Positions 28,201 to 43,200 of a stretch of 64,000 nucleotides of DNA are shown piece after piece. This stretch comes from Paragonimus skrjabini miyazakii (lineage: Eukaryota > Platyhelminthes > Trematoda > Plagiorchiida > Troglotrematidae). Under the pieces are notes generated by a model, which saw only the letters and a program-made list of their open reading frames with translations, was not told where the DNA came from and searched no databases. Numbering within the stretch: position 1 is the first letter of the stretch; each line of letters begins with the position of its first letter. Position numbers and translations under genes: made by a program. The stretch covers positions 9,120-73,119 of the forward strand of contig JTDE01002463.1 of the NCBI GenBank assembly GCA_014338405.1, in the 5' to 3' direction.

Positions 28201-31200
28201 ATGTAAAGGACTTGAACTCTAGTAGTCTCGAAAGCTATTAATTCATTTCCACTGATCGGTTCATGTCCACGTGACACATGATTCAATGCATCCATTCTTG
28301 GTTGGTTGTGCATGAGATGGTGCCTACTGGAAAAGTATATCTTCAGTAGGCACAACCATTCAGCTAATTGCTGCAAATTTAGACACAGTAGTTTATAACT
28401 TTCACTAGTGAGAGAGTCCTCAACAATACTGAGAACTTGTTGTAAACCCTAGTTGGATTAAATGCATAAAATTCCAAGAAATTGGACACCAAGAAAAAAG
28501 CAGTTAAAATTCACGTCGGATACAAAACTGAACAAGTACATTGCTGATAACAGGAAAGACCTAAAGCTGAACATGGGCAATAGATTTACCTGACTGTGCC
28601 CATCATTGTTTGCCTTCTCGACACGAACATTACTTTTACAACATAACGATTAGTGAAACAAATGAGTCGATCCGCCTACCAGCAGCAATTTGGTGGAAAA
28701 AGGCGAATGCATCCAAACAGAAAGCAGTATACTAAGTGGTCCACAAAAGGTGAGTAGACAACTTACCTCTCTAAAATGTTACTGCCTATGTATAGGATGG
28801 ATGGAAAGCCCAAGTGGTCATATACGTTAGTCGTATATGCTTAGTCTAATGCATCACCTCATGAGCTAACTTAATGCTGATTGGCGACTCAGATAAAGGA
28901 TCAAAACTTCAGATTCAGACAGGGAAACAAAACAGAGTGATGGAAATACATTCTGTTCGCCTGTGGTTTGATGTGTTAATCCCCCCTTATTGTTATTGCA
29001 CGTATAGTCAGTTAGCCTTCCCTTCAATCTGTGCGCGTGTGATTCTTTGAGACGCAACCACTAAGTCACTCTGACTCCATTTGCTTACCTGGTCATCGGT
29101 TAATGTGTCCGGCTAAGAGAACTTGGGAGAATGCCATTTTTCTGCTAACAACTAGGGGTAACAGGGGAGGCTTGCGCAACCTCAGACAAGTATGAAGTTT
29201 TTTTAAAGAAAGATTGATCGCTTGATTCTCAATAAAGAAGATATCCACGAAGGTGAACTTAAGAATGACAGCACTCCTAGAAAAAGATTACAAAATGTCA
29301 CCGTTGTTCTTCTCACAGTCAATACCATTTGGTCGTGGCCTGAGCGATCTGTTCTCACGGACTTGTTCACGGAGAAGCGCTGGCATGCTGTGAACCAGTC
29401 TTTAAGGCGCCGATCAAGCGGATACATCGGTTCAAGGTTGAGTGACGAATGCTCAGAACTTTGAGTTATAATCACAACAGTATGGATATGTTACTATTAC
29501 ATTCTGTTTGTGATTTCTTTATGGCAAACCATAGCACACATACTTCAAGTGTAATTTATAGACTAATCCATACCATTGCATTGGTGCAGCTTGAGACTGA
29601 AATCTGCAGAAATGATGCGCGTTGAGGTTTTGTTCAATTTAACTGTTGCCATTTTAATAGTTTCGTCTCAGCTAATCACGCTGTTCGGAGAGGTAACGAC
29701 ATTGCGGAAGTGATCCTGCAGCAGAGTTCAATTAAGTCATTCTCTGAACAAGCTGCTGCACCGTATTCTCTCCCCCATTACTTTGTGCAGTAATTTAACA
29801 TCCCCTTTGGCTATCACACTTCATCTTACGGTCCACTTCTAAAGTGTTTTGCAAGTTAACGTATTGTTGTGCAGAAGACTGATCAAGGGTCGAACAGAAT
29901 ATTATAATAACTATCGGTTTGAGATTCGAACCAATAAAATCAACGAAGAGTTTGATCCACCTTCGTAAACATGAACTCTCATGATGGGCTGGCCAGGTCA
30001 ATCCGTGTCATCTGTCGTGTTCCACCAAATCGGAAACAATTGAACTCAGTCGGTAATTTAATGATGACTGACGCTTTCCCGATCGTGCTACACACCCCCA
30101 CTGTTAGTGCTCAGGTGACGGTTATCCGAACACTGAATCTAACGTGATTTCAAGCCAACACAAACAATGTGATAGAATAACATCTAACCGGATTTCAGTT
30201 GACAAAACAACGACCAATAAGTTTAGAGACTGGAAGATCTTAGTTTATCCAAAAATCAGTATTTACTACACAAATGTTTCATACCAGCAGGATACAGCTG
30301 TTTGGTATAGTTAATCTGTGAAAGTGTGTCGCTACAGACTTTAGCAATTCATTAAACAGAACACAGTTGTTGAAAGCATACCGATCTGGAAGCCAAATAA
30401 TCCATCCCCAATGCGACTTGTAATCCATATTCCAGTAGATTTAATTTACTCAAATACGGATGAGGTAGTTTTGCCAGTCTGACTGCCTCCAAGCTATTAG
30501 CCGGTTGTCGTCGGGCTCGAAGGAAGTCTCGAAGATTCCCGTGTGGAGCGTACTCGACCACGATCTGTAACGGACCTGTGTTGGATCACGTACGTAGTAG
30601 GTCAGTACACTTCAGAATTTATCTCTTCAAATGTAAACCTCACAAATACTAAACAATGTGACAGCAGGATATCAAGAGAACTTGCTCGAAAATTACTTTA
30701 TTGGATGTCAATAAAAACAACTTCTGTTATTACCCCCATGAACCTTCGCACTAGTAGACCGCCAATCGATACAGAGGCTTAATGGTTCTCAGCATGTGGG
30801 TTACGATTCACGTTTGAGTCAACAGATACTCAGAGGGATACATGATGTAGACAAACTAATGAACAGTTAAACCACATGTTGGGATGCACTACGTAACTTC
30901 ACTCTAGTATATATGGTCTTAACAAACTGCTGTTGAGAATCACATAAACATCGCCTTTCGCCATAAGGGAATTGATGAGATATCAAACATTCACATTTCC
31001 AACGGTAAATATCATACAACGTATTACTATGACGCAGAGTTTCTCAGCTACTTGAAAACCATAATTAAACCCAAAACATAAACTTGGTCATTAGCATAAT
31101 ATACAATCTGGTCGTTCTGACTCGTGAAATCTCTAGAAAGTTAGTATAAGTTACAAATTTAAAGTGGAAAAATTGGTTCAGTGGTTTCTTCCAGAACTTT

Positions 31201-34200
31201 GTTTTTAAAAAACAGTCGGAACACGAAGTTTGTTAGACATACATGTTCTGAATCGGTTCGTTCGTGTCAAATATAAAATAACATGAAATTGTTTTTCAGA
31301 CCAAACTACTAGGAGAGGTAGCTGTATGTGTAGTGCGTTAGGAAAGATCATTAGATCCGGGGCAGAGTCAGGCTTATGAACAACCATTTATGAAACCACG
31401 AGGCTGGACTGAATCAACTATCTCTGATCCCTTTGTACTGTTAAAGTTTTCAGTGGAATTTTTATCAACATTGTCAGCGCGTTAATTGCCTTAGGTAGCG
31501 GGTGAAGTTTCATGAAAAATTGAAGTTTCAATTAACCCGGTTTGGAACCATTACACCGGCTAATCCTCCTGGCAAGTCACCACTAAAGTATGCATAAAAA
31601 ACTAGTCGCCCGCGCCAAAAGTGGCGTCAATAACTTGTGAAAAACTGACACAGTGCTGCTATGATCCCTCCTAACCTGTGGCACGACCTGTACCAACACG
31701 TCTGTTGAGCACTTACACTTTTTGAGGTGATCATCAACACGAAGAGTCGTCCTTGTTTGGAGTAAATGAATCGAGTAAATAAATCTCATGACTAGCAAAT
31801 AAACAACACAACTAGTGTTATCGTTTGTTTCGAGCTGTAGTTAACCTAATCTTTGAGACCACTTTTTAACGTGCGGCTCGGACTTAGTTGGGTCTGCTAA
31901 TCACTGTGGGTGTCCGGAACACATGTTGGTAGCATGCACACCTCCAGTCTACCATAGTATTTTGAGGGACTTAACATATGCAATGATGTAAGTAGCACAT
32001 GATAATTGGCTAGAATTCGCCAGAGACATGGTACCCATCAGTCACTCGCTTCCACTATACCTGAAACATAAGCTGTACTATGTAAACAGTAGATGCTGAG
32101 GTTACAGAAAATTGGTACTGTGGTATTATGCACTCATTTTATGAAGTCTACCGGGAACTCATAAATCATGACTGGTAAATGCCACGAACTGGTCAAATAC
32201 TTCTGGTGAAATTTTACCACTTAACACAAACTGATTGCAATAATACGTCTTATTTCACTCATGCGATAACGTAAAGCAATAAAAATGAGGACAATGTAGA
32301 ATAATTTGACAATCACTAAGACTCGTCAGAAGAACAAGTTTCATAAAGCATTTTCTCCTGTAACCGTGAAGCATACAAAATGGAAATAGGTAGAGACAGT
32401 CAATACCACGTTGTCTGAGTTTGGTGTAATTGTTCGTTTTTTTAATGTGACCCGAAATATTCAGTAAGCAGGTCTACAGTGGTAGCCAGTCGTGATTTCG
32501 TCACATATGACAAAAGCCGATATATAAGATTGAGCAAAATTTGCTATCTACTTTTTTTGCGGGACCAGTCCATTCAATTCATGTTGTCTCGCTCTTAGGA
32601 GTACTCACAAAGTGAACATTGAGTACCAATCTATTTCTGCTATTGTAATCGCATCAAGCATGGTAAACATAACTCACAGTAGTAATGATGGCATTATGCA
32701 GCCTACATCAGGTCAGTGACCTTTTGGCTGCGTCGAGTATAGTACACACTATTGATTGTTCGAATTAATTGTAGAATAGTAGCCAAATTTTCTGTTTAAC
32801 TATTATTCGTAAGAATAACACGGTATATGTTTATTTTTTAAGGCAGTAAAAATTATACATGTACACCCTATGGGTGTGATTGTATGGATCGAATACTTCA
32901 CGTGAAACCTGTTTCAAGAAGGCGCTGTTTTGCAATCCTCATCGTTACAGAAGCGTGTTGGGCTATCTAACTTTCATTTATGGAATCATGATGTCAAACC
33001 TACAAAAGTCCAGCGAGTTTCACTTTGTTCTGATTGACCTGGGTTATTTCTCTTCATCATTGGTTTAGAGCAAAATAATGACGCAATTCACACGGTAGTT
33101 GGAGAAAATGTTCTCCAGTCTGTCACTTTTTGAAAAGTACAAACTTACCAGTGTAAAGGCCAAAACTTTTTATCCCCACTTGGACTTTAGTTCATTCATT
33201 TTCTGCAGAAGTATTTGTCAGGCAACAGAAAACCACAGCACAGTCATCCAAAACAAAACTTGTTCTATTTCTTTCAATGTGAGAACTCCGCTGGACTGTT
33301 GGAAGTAAGCATCAGTCCAGTACGAAGTGTGGGGCAGGTATAATTTGGTCACAGAATTATTTAAACGACATCACTGCGGCTTCATTCTCACTCACAATTC
33401 GTGCACACATACCATGTTGTTCAAGTCGACGACAAACATCGGACCTGGATACGTCAGTTGGTAAGGCTAATTTCACACTTATCCGAACCCAGTCCGGTGG
33501 AATGACAGACACAATAAAATGTCCCCGTATTGCAACCATTGTTATGCTTACATCCGCCCTGCGACATCCGCTGAAAAATCTCCCATCCCAGTTGGCAGAC
33601 TGTTTACACGGTTTCGGCGCCATTCCCTATATGTCTATATAATTTTGACTGCTTCTTTCGAGTTAGTTTCTTCGTTTGTATGAAAAGCAACTATCCAGTC
33701 GGCTCAAACAGTGTCAAACCGCTCTGCTCAAATACCCCTCATCGACATTGCCGACCAGTTTGTTTTCAGTTAAGCATACTCAGTAAATTACCAAGGGCTG
33801 TGTGTTTGCCTCTGGTGTACATAGTTCCCGACCTATACTGCTACCTTGGCGAGGTGGTCGGGCTTGTGTACTGTTTTGATCCGGCGGGCTATGCTGACTA
33901 GGACTCCGGTCTTTCCAGGTGCAACCTTGTCAGACAGGCCAAAGGGGAGCAGTCAGACGAAAAGCAGTTACACTCATAGGATTGTATGTCGCACTACTGA
34001 CTGCGTATGAGTGTTTAGGTAGGAAGGCACGATTCTATGGGCATACAGCAGAACTATTTTTATAGTTGCGGAACTACCGTCTTCTGTATNNNNNNNNNNN
34101 NNNNNNNNNNNNNNNNNNNNNNNNNNNNNNNNNNNNNNNNNNNNNNNNNNNNNNNNNNNNNNNNNNNNNNNNNNNNNNNNNNNNNNNNNNNNNNNNNNNN

Positions 34201-37200
34201 NNNNNNNNNNNNNNNNNNNNNNNNNNNNNNNNNNNNNNNNNNNNNNNNNNNNNNNNNNNNNNNNNNNNNNNNNNNNNNNNNNNNNNNNNNNNNNNNNNNN
34301 NNNNNNNNNNNNNNNNNNNNNNNNNNNNNNNNNNNNNNNNNNNNNNNNNNNNNNNNNNNNNNNNNNNNNNNNNNNNNNNNNNNNNNNNNNNNNNNNNNNN
34401 NNNNNNNNNNNNNNNNNNNNNNNNNNNNNNNNNNNNNNNNNNNNNNNNNNNNNNNNNNNNNNNNNNNNNNNNNNNNNNNNNNNNNNNNNNNNNNNNNNNN
34501 NNNNNNNNNNNNNNNNNNNNNNNNNNNNNNNNNNNNNNNNNNNNNNNNNNNNNNNNNNNNNNNNNNNNNNNNNNNNNNNNNNNNNNNNNNNNNNNNNNNN
34601 NNNNNNNNNNNNNNNNNNNNNNNNNNNNNNNNNNNNNNNNNNNNNNNNNNNNNNNNNNNNNNNNNNNNNNNNNNNNNNNNNNNNNNNNNNNNNNNNNNNN
34701 NNNNNNNNNNNNNNNNNNNNNNNNNNNNNNNNNNNNNNNNNNNNNNNNNNNNNNNNNNNNNNNNNNNNNNNNNNNNNNNNNNNNNNNNNNNNNNNNNNNN
34801 NNNNNNNNNNNNNNNNNNNNNNNNNNNNNNNNNNNNNNNNNNNNNNNNNNNNNNNNNNNNNNNNNNNNNNNNNNNNNNNNNACCTTTTGGTCAGGCTCAT
34901 GGCTGTTATGATGATGATGATGATGTACATAGTTAAGGCTATCGCCATCCGTCTATTTCGACGGGGAAATGTGTGTGCAAAATATTCGTGTAGGCGCCAC
35001 CTCCCTGGCCTGGTTGTAATCGACTGAATCACACAGTTCAATACGGGTGTACCGTGCACTTTCACCTCCTAATCTCCTAGCATTTATCCCTTATCCAATT
35101 CATGTCAAACCGTGTCCAATTTCCATCCTTTGTGTGTGACTTTCATCCATTTCCTCCACACCAGTCAAACAACCCACTAGTCCTTCAACACCCTTTTGTT
35201 CCATGTCAAGAACCAACCACACTAACACGTTGCATGCAGATGTATTCCTTCAGTCATTATTCGGTTTTATGATCGCAAAGCCTCGAGAAGGTACCTCTTC
35301 TCGAAACCACTGTTCTAACAATGTGTGAATAATCGTTCATAAGGTAAGAAGGAAAATCTAAGTATTGCTAAATGGCGTTAATCAGTGTTGATTATAAGGC
35401 GGATGAGTTTGTCATTTCGTTCAGATATGACGTTCAACCCGTAAACTTTACAGCCAAATCAGGTGCGTAACGTAGGATCAAAATAAACGGGAAATTTAGT
35501 ATCGTGTTTGAGACTGAACCGTATTGAAAAATATCGACAAACTAACTTTTTGCTCGGCATATTCAAACTTCATAAAATGTGAGCCAGGTGTATTCGATCT
35601 AAGTTCCATACATTTATAAATGAGTGGTATATGCCAGGATTGAATTAACCGGAGATTCCTGTCATGTGAATTGAATCATGAGTCTAAAAATTATATCATG
35701 CGGTATGAAGCAAAATGGATGAGTGTGGGCGGCTGTTCTTGCTTTACCCGACCGTTCGCCTGTCTGTCATGCGATGATCAGGCAGATGAACTATAGTGTC
35801 TAGGAGTTGAACAGAACCCTGTATTGACAGTCCCCTGAGGCAGAGCGACAGAGAGGGAGGTCCAACTGAGGAAGTGGCGGGACGTCATAGTGGTCTACTA
35901 ACAGCTAACGGATAGTTTATACGAGTCCACTAAACGGATGTGGACAATCGCACGTACTTACCATTCAGATGAAAAGACCAGTGATGCACGTGATGTACTA
36001 TTATCACAGGCACATGACAGGAAGTTGCTGTCGGTTTGATACGCACAGGTGTGCGACTGGGGTTACCCTTATTTCGTTCCGTTAACACAAGTATAAACCA
36101 CTAACCAACAACCCCTACCCGCACAGTTACTGTTTGACTCAGAGAAATGCCCGAACAATAGCCATTTTAGACAAGCACTGCGACGACCGGGAATAGTCAC
36201 ACTGAATGGGATCGACATGTCAAGAGTGACTCAGTGTGATATACAAAACTCAGCGAAATTGACCAGGCGCTACTGAGACGGTCAGTACGTGTGTGCAGAA
36301 AGTTTTCAGACACAGACAATGCAGAGTGACCCTGGATACGTACACACAGATGTTAACCTGCATGTGCATGATTGCCAACAGACTGATGCTGATCCCGTTC
36401 TGTGCTGTTTAGCCGGCTCCTGAATGAAGATCACGAAGCCCGGTTGACGTTGGGGGGTGCGTGAGAAAGGAAGGTAGTTGGAAAGTACATAGTTTGACTA
36501 ATTCAGAGAGAGATAGCGCTAGCAGCCTGGCCTTGACCGCGGTGAAAATGAATCTCGGTAATGAACAGGGTACGTAGATTCTCCTACGTAGATTGTTTAT
36601 CTCTGAATATGTGCCACTAAACGTACAATGATAGTGTTTTGGTTTAAAGGGTGCTATGCTTATAGTTGAAAGTACATTCAACCGGTCGGTTACTTGGTTT
36701 CCAAGTGTCATTCTCTTGAACTCCTCCCAATGATCCCACTTTCGCTATAACCCTGGTTGTAAAACCCAATGCTAGCGATAATTACTTCAGCTTGTGTACC
36801 AGGGAATGATCTTCATAATGCTGGTCTAAATGTAATTCAGTCTGACTGACGGTTGAGCAATTAAGAGATATATAACGTATCAAACGTACCCACTGCTGAT
36901 ATCTTGAAGTGGTATGTATCACAAGACACCTCGATTGTCCAATCTGCTAGTCGATAACATAGAACTTTCGAATCAACTATGATCCGAGCACCACATAAAC
37001 CAGTCGTCGAAATAACAGAAACACTGCTCGTTCCATCGTATATGTACTGCTGTCAGTGCTGAGGATGTTAACGATGTTGTATTTAACGCGTAAATCAGCC
37101 ACCCGTTACCATAGGACCGTGGCTCTGTATTCCGTGATGCTTCCTTGTCAGTGTAGCTTTTAGGTCAATAGTTCTGAAGACCCCAAGGATCCCTGTCCAA

Positions 37201-40200
37201 ACTGTATGGAACTGGCCACAGTTCGCTTTAGTTTTGTGTGTTGTTTGGCACAGTTTATCTAGAACAACTGGACTAGAGACGCATTAATTCGTGTGGTTTC
37301 ATACACATTGATGAGATCCCTACATGACAAAGGTTATCGGGAGAAACTTGGCTGAGATCACTTGTAAGCTGCGAGCTCGACAAATAATCTCGGAGGCCTT
37401 ACGATGGGCAGCTACTGATGTAACTGTATAAACGCTGTCGCCGTTTGCGTATCTGGTTTTTGTTATGGACATCTTAATTGCATAACTTATCTTGATTCCG
37501 TTGAGATCGCTAAATGGAAGTTTCCCTCTCTAGTACTAGAATGAGCACCAATTTTATACCGTAGAAAGGCTAAGTATTCACTGTAACCAAACTCCGGTTG
37601 TACCGGTCACTGATCACAACAAAAATATTTCTAACAAGTGTCCATCAGAATTTGCTCACACATTTAGCATACCTGTCAGGAAATTTAACAACAGTTCATC
37701 TAATCAGTTTAGAAAACAAACTGCAAAAAATAATCAGCTCAAGACACCTGATCCGTTTGAGACGATTCATTTACCTTCGCTATGAAAAACTATAAGTGTG
37801 CAAAACTTTGATAAATAACATTCCCTCGGTGTTTCGCTTGTCAGTTTATCGCAATAACTTCCGCGCAGATAAACGGCGATAGGAGGACAATCAAAGCCGT
37901 AGTTGTAGGAGGTCAAAGAACCATATAAATTACCTATCATAAAACTAGAGTTTTCATTCACTACATACAGGATGTCACACTTGATAGACTGAAGTCGCAC
38001 AACGTGTAGTTTTACGTCATCTACATCTGGGAAATAATAACAGTAGCCTTGTATAAGAGTTAACCACTAGTTCAAAACCAACCTGTCTAGATCACGTAGA
38101 GCAGGTGATAACAAGAGCAAATCACAACCTGCTGTATTCGCAACAAAGTACTCACATTCATAGCAAAGGTTTCCGGGCGAAGAGAGTGTACGAAGTCCAG
38201 CGTTTTTACCGAGTACAACCAGGAGGACTCACAATTATAGCGTAACACGCTGATCGTGCTTTGGCACCTACTTCCTAGACAGTCTCTTTTTTCAAAATTT
38301 GGATTGGTGTTGTTGTATTGTATAAAACGAATCCAACAACTAATCAACGAAATTCACTTAATTCGTTCATGGAGGTCATTAGACAATCGTTCTGAGTGAG
38401 GTGTGTTCCAAAAGTTTTTGTAACAGACCCAAGCATCAAAGGTGCCCTCACCGAATAAATCCTCCGAAAGCGCTAGTAATCATCATTCGGTGACACCTCT
38501 TGAGCGTGCTGTCAGCAACCCCAGTTCCATGCTCGGTTCTGTTGTAAAATGTAACAAAGTTTTGCCTCTTCTTATTGATCATTTCTACTAGAAGCTTTTG
38601 ATTTCGAGTAGGTAAAAAAGTTGAAAGTTGAGACCTTTAGTCCGGTAACAGAGAGCTAGTTGAGTCTTCCGTTAAATGCCAGTATAATGCAGTCACGAGA
38701 ATCCAGTAATTCCTTTACTTCTCTCGTAATCCGGTATGAATCATCCAAGTTCATATGGCAGGCCTCAAAAGTACATATAATCTTTGCAAACAAATCGGTT
38801 CTTTCTGTGTCTAGGCAGCCTATGCATAATGAATCTGTTAAGCACATCTTTTATCTAGACTGGAAGAGACAACAAAAGAGTGTTAGACTGCTGTTTGTTC
38901 AACTCATAAATTTAACCATCTCATTTTCGAATTCTTTTCCAGTTGTCACTCTAGTTTATAATCTTATAATGTTAGTCCAGACAAACACTGTTTTATATTG
39001 TCCGGTGGTACGAACAGTTTAGCCCACAACTTGTTTCTCATAGTCTGATATATTTCAGTCAATTCAAGTTGAACGTCACAAAAAATTAGTTGCAGCTGTC
39101 ACATTCCCACAGAATTTCCAGTCGGCCCCTTTCGAAAAGAAGCACTAGACTCGAGTTTTGCTCTCTTCACAGCCATCGCCAGGACTAGAACACCGGCCAC
39201 GCTATTCTTGAGGCAACCATGTTTACCACTGCGCCACTGACCTCATATTAGGCACGGCTGAATCACCAGATATGAACGCTCAACCACTTTCGCTTGTGTG
39301 TAATGATCAGGTTGCCCGATCGTCTCGATAGGAAACACAGTTACTGTCTGTTAAGTCCAATCGATAACCCCGCGATTAGGAATGAGAATACGAAAGCTGC
39401 GATCAGTTGTCAGTGATGTTCAACTTTAAATTAACCAAATCTGCGACTGCTCATCGGTATTTCAGTGGGACAATTACTTCGTCACTGCCTTACACACAAT
39501 AGTACAAAGTGCAAACTGCAGGTGGAAATATGTGCTCACTGTGAGCATGTCGCGTGCCCGAGATGGTTATGTAATCCAACATGATAGGCGAACACTGACA
39601 GGCAGCGTCAAAATCAAGAGTGAGCTGTATAACCTTAGCTGTCGTTCATGACTCGTTTGGACAGGTCGCTTTGTCTAGAACAGACGTCATCATCGACAAC
39701 AGTATGCAGATGTCTGATATTCGACTCATGCCAAGAAAGTCGTATGTTCACCGAGAAATTTAGGCGAATATTGCTAACCCTTAATAGTCATTGAAATGCA
39801 AACAAATTTACTTTAGAAGTGATGTGCGTGAAGGATGGGATATCATCCATTTATTTAATTCATTCATATATATTAACTCAACCAGTCAGCATGAAGATGC
39901 CTGTACTTAGCAAACGAAGAACCAACTTACAGTCGACAGTAAGGGGTCATCCATAGTTCGTTCAGCCCTGCTTCAACAACTGTTCTTTCTGAAAAACATT
40001 GGTAGCATCCAATTAGTTGTGCTCGATTGATCACCCTCTCGTCTAACGTATTCAACCACATACTGTATGGATCATAGGTCCTCTAGCCTACAAGACGAGT
40101 GCTAGTTATTTTACTGGCATCTCGCAAAGTACGTCGGTCTGTTGTAGTGTTGACTACCGGCATCAAGGAGTGATTGGCATCTTCGGCACACGACGTAAAC

Positions 40201-43200
40201 ATCCGAGTTTATACATCCCTAAGTTTCTGTTGATTGCCCAGGGATGTCTACCGATGCATGTGCCTGAGCGCAGACACTAACGAGTAAATAACAGTAGGCA
40301 GATTATCTTCTCCACCCTGAGCGGCTACATTTTGCAACCGTAAAATAAAACTGTCGTCACGGTCACATGTTTCATTTCTGTCAAAGCGTTGAGCAAAAAT
40401 ACTGATAATGTTTAACGTACGGAACTAGTTTCTAGAAAACTAGCAAATTTGTCTTCCATATAAGATGCAAATTGAGGAGCCTTACCTGATTGAGTGCAGG
40501 CACCATATAGTTTGATCAGGTGGGGATGTTGTCCAAAAACTTTCATCATCTCCGTCTCACGTACCAAATCTATGAGGTCTTGTTCAATAAAATTTGCTGA
40601 AATTTAAAAGAAGGTACTTTAACGTAATGAAAGGTAATTTCTTGAGCCTTGTTTAGTTGAGTACAAATGTCCTAAACAGTTTGCGATATCTCACTCATTG
40701 GCTAGTTGAAAATATATCAATAAAATGAAGTTTTATAGAAAAACACAGCAGAATTAGGCGAAGTAAGCTGACGCATAATTATACGTCTACATATTTCTCC
40801 TTAACTGCATTGCAGTTCTGACCTAAAAGCCTACAAGAGGTGCGTACAAGCGAACTCAAATGATCCGTATGTCATACGGTACTGATAAAATTATCGGGCA
40901 CAGACTGTGTTTGTCGATGATGATTCGTCCGATTGTTAACTAATGAGAAATGAGGAACTGTTGACAACAGATCCTTTAGTTGTTTTCAACCAAAATAATT
41001 GAGTGTAAAGTAAAAAAGAAACTCATCAAGATGTAAACAAAAGTGCCTTGGTGCACACATATACACATCCGTTTGATTACTTAATGTTATGACTAACGGT
41101 TAACATTGAGAACGAAGCACTGTGTGCGCCAGTCGGTCCTATAGCTAGTTCAGTCATTGTGTATAACATTAGACTGTCTCGAAATTAGGTCATTCGTTAA
41201 AAGAGGCATACCAACACCATTAATTTCAAAAGCCCATTAATTACAATTCTATGCTAGACTCGGTTACCATGGCGACAAAATAAGGTAGAGAAAACCAGTG
41301 ATATGGATGCTGGAAGTCAAAGGCTAGATGATAAAAAAGAAGATTTCGGTGATAAATTTCGAACGATAAACCAGTGTGCAATATCTCACGAACCTACTCA
41401 TAGATGGATAGCAAAAACTATATATGTAAGAATACTTTAGATACTACAAAGCTGTTATCATCATCAACATAATCGTGATTATCATCAAAGTCATCAAGGG
41501 CAGTACACTAGTTAGTTATGTTTATGGTGAACTGTCATACAATGATGAAAATGTTGTTGTCTAGACACAATATAAAAAAGAGTGAGACCTAGTGAATCAA
41601 AACCCCGCCTGTCGACGGATCGTCTGCTTTACTCCATATTGCTTAATGTGGCTGTTAATAGTTGGAACAAAACCACAAGGCGGCTAAGTGAAGATCTAAC
41701 CAAGGACTACGAAAGCTCCCACCGTTCTACTGAGGATTACTGATCAGTGCTGTCTACTTCACCGGGAGTTCGTAACCATGCACACCACTGGTTGAAAACA
41801 CTTTCTGACACGACACTGTGTTACAGTCGTAGACGAACCTGTATCCGTGGGATTGCTAATTTTTATTTTGCGAAACACAACTGTTTTTATTTATTTTCTT
41901 TCTCTAATTCTTCTTTGGTGAACATTCGTTTTCACTTAAAACTCTGTAACTTCGTGGATCAAATGAAGCACAAGCCATTGTACTCACAAGTATGAGTCGA
42001 AACTAAAAGGATCATGATGATGATTATGATAGGATTGCCTACATGAAGAAAGCAAACAGCTAATCTGTGTCGTTAGCTTCATAATTACACCACAGACAAC
42101 TTAATCAAATGACAACAAGAACATCCTACTGAACTACTAGTGTAGTAATCACCATCTACCCTAGAATCTTCAATCGCATGCTACAGAACACGACCAAAAT
42201 TCAATTGAAAGCTGATCACAAGATAATGGAATATAGGCGAAAGTTTTTTGTAATACGCAATTTATGTGTGTATCGTATGGTATCACGCCAAAGATTTATT
42301 TACAAGCGGTTAAATAAGTTAACAAAAGTTTTGTGTAATTTTCTACCAACTAACTGACTAAACTGTGATACTTTAGTAGGCGGTAAATGACCACAATGAC
42401 TCTAGCAATATTCCGTGAAAAGTGATCGGTAATACTCGACCAAAGCATTATTGAGATTTCAAATAATTTCTTAAAAATCTGATTGACAGTGAACTTGTCT
42501 GCATAAGTAGACACGGCTTAACACCTCATGCACAATAACTTATAGAGGATAGTAAATTATACATGAGTGAACTTATGTTCTAAGTAAACAGATTATATGT
42601 AAACCTTGTAGATGTTATCACCAACGATTATCACCATCATCTGTAAATTCTACCAAAACTAGAACTCAGTGAACTCTACATTCTTGGTAACGCGTTTATA
42701 AACACATAATTATAAATGGTTTCCTAATTTGAGCCATACTCTGCCATTTCCAAAATGCTTCCGTCAGTAAGAGCCAACCAACGTCATCAAGTTGACAAAC
42801 TGGTCTTATTTCAACTGATTCGTAGTCCCAATAATCCAGGAACAAGTGACTCAAGATAAATAAGCAGACCGTAAAAACATGTAAAGTAGTACGAGTTTAC
42901 ACTTACTTCCAATGAAACTGTTGGGCAATGTTAACTGATCAGTCACTCTCACTGTTATCCCTATTTACCATTTATTAGAGCCACAAAATTTAGATACACA
43001 TTTCAAATTGACCCGTCAGAAATAAGCCCACTTGAGAAGACCGCAACAGAACACACCTGATGTTCAATGTGTTACTATTCATAGACTTGATCTTTCATCA
43101 ACATTGAAAAATTTGCTGTGTGGTGTTAGTCATTTCACTCCGAGTTTAAGATCCTGTTGTAGGCTATCGTTAATCAGAATGATGCAATTGAACCTCCGTC

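Larger units (their letters stand above)
30576..40485 (-). other. longest FGFR intron, with gap and unclassified repeat-like block
   Basis: A 9.9-kb phase-1 intron. It includes a GC-richer block at 33.36-33.96 kb with an 88-codon minus-strand frame, the 792-N gap, an ATG microsatellite, SINE-like copy E, and GC-richer sequence near 35.7-36.5 kb without a recognised family. Confidence 0.8.

Noticed and set aside
18625..30575. Assignment to VEGFR, PDGFR, RET or flatworm Venus kinase receptors
   Set aside because: The short kinase insert, tandem YY in the activation loop, valine gatekeeper and the YELP...WELPRE entry are FGFR features. An Ig-type ectodomain excludes a Venus flytrap receptor.
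33974..35065. Apparent long open frames (up to 363 codons) on both strands
   Set aside because: They exist only because the 792-N gap is translated without stops; the real flanking sequence contributes a few dozen codons with no motif.
36197..36239. Inverted repeat tcacactga / tcagtgtga
   Set aside because: Nine-base arms with a 25-base loop are not unusual in a window of this size.
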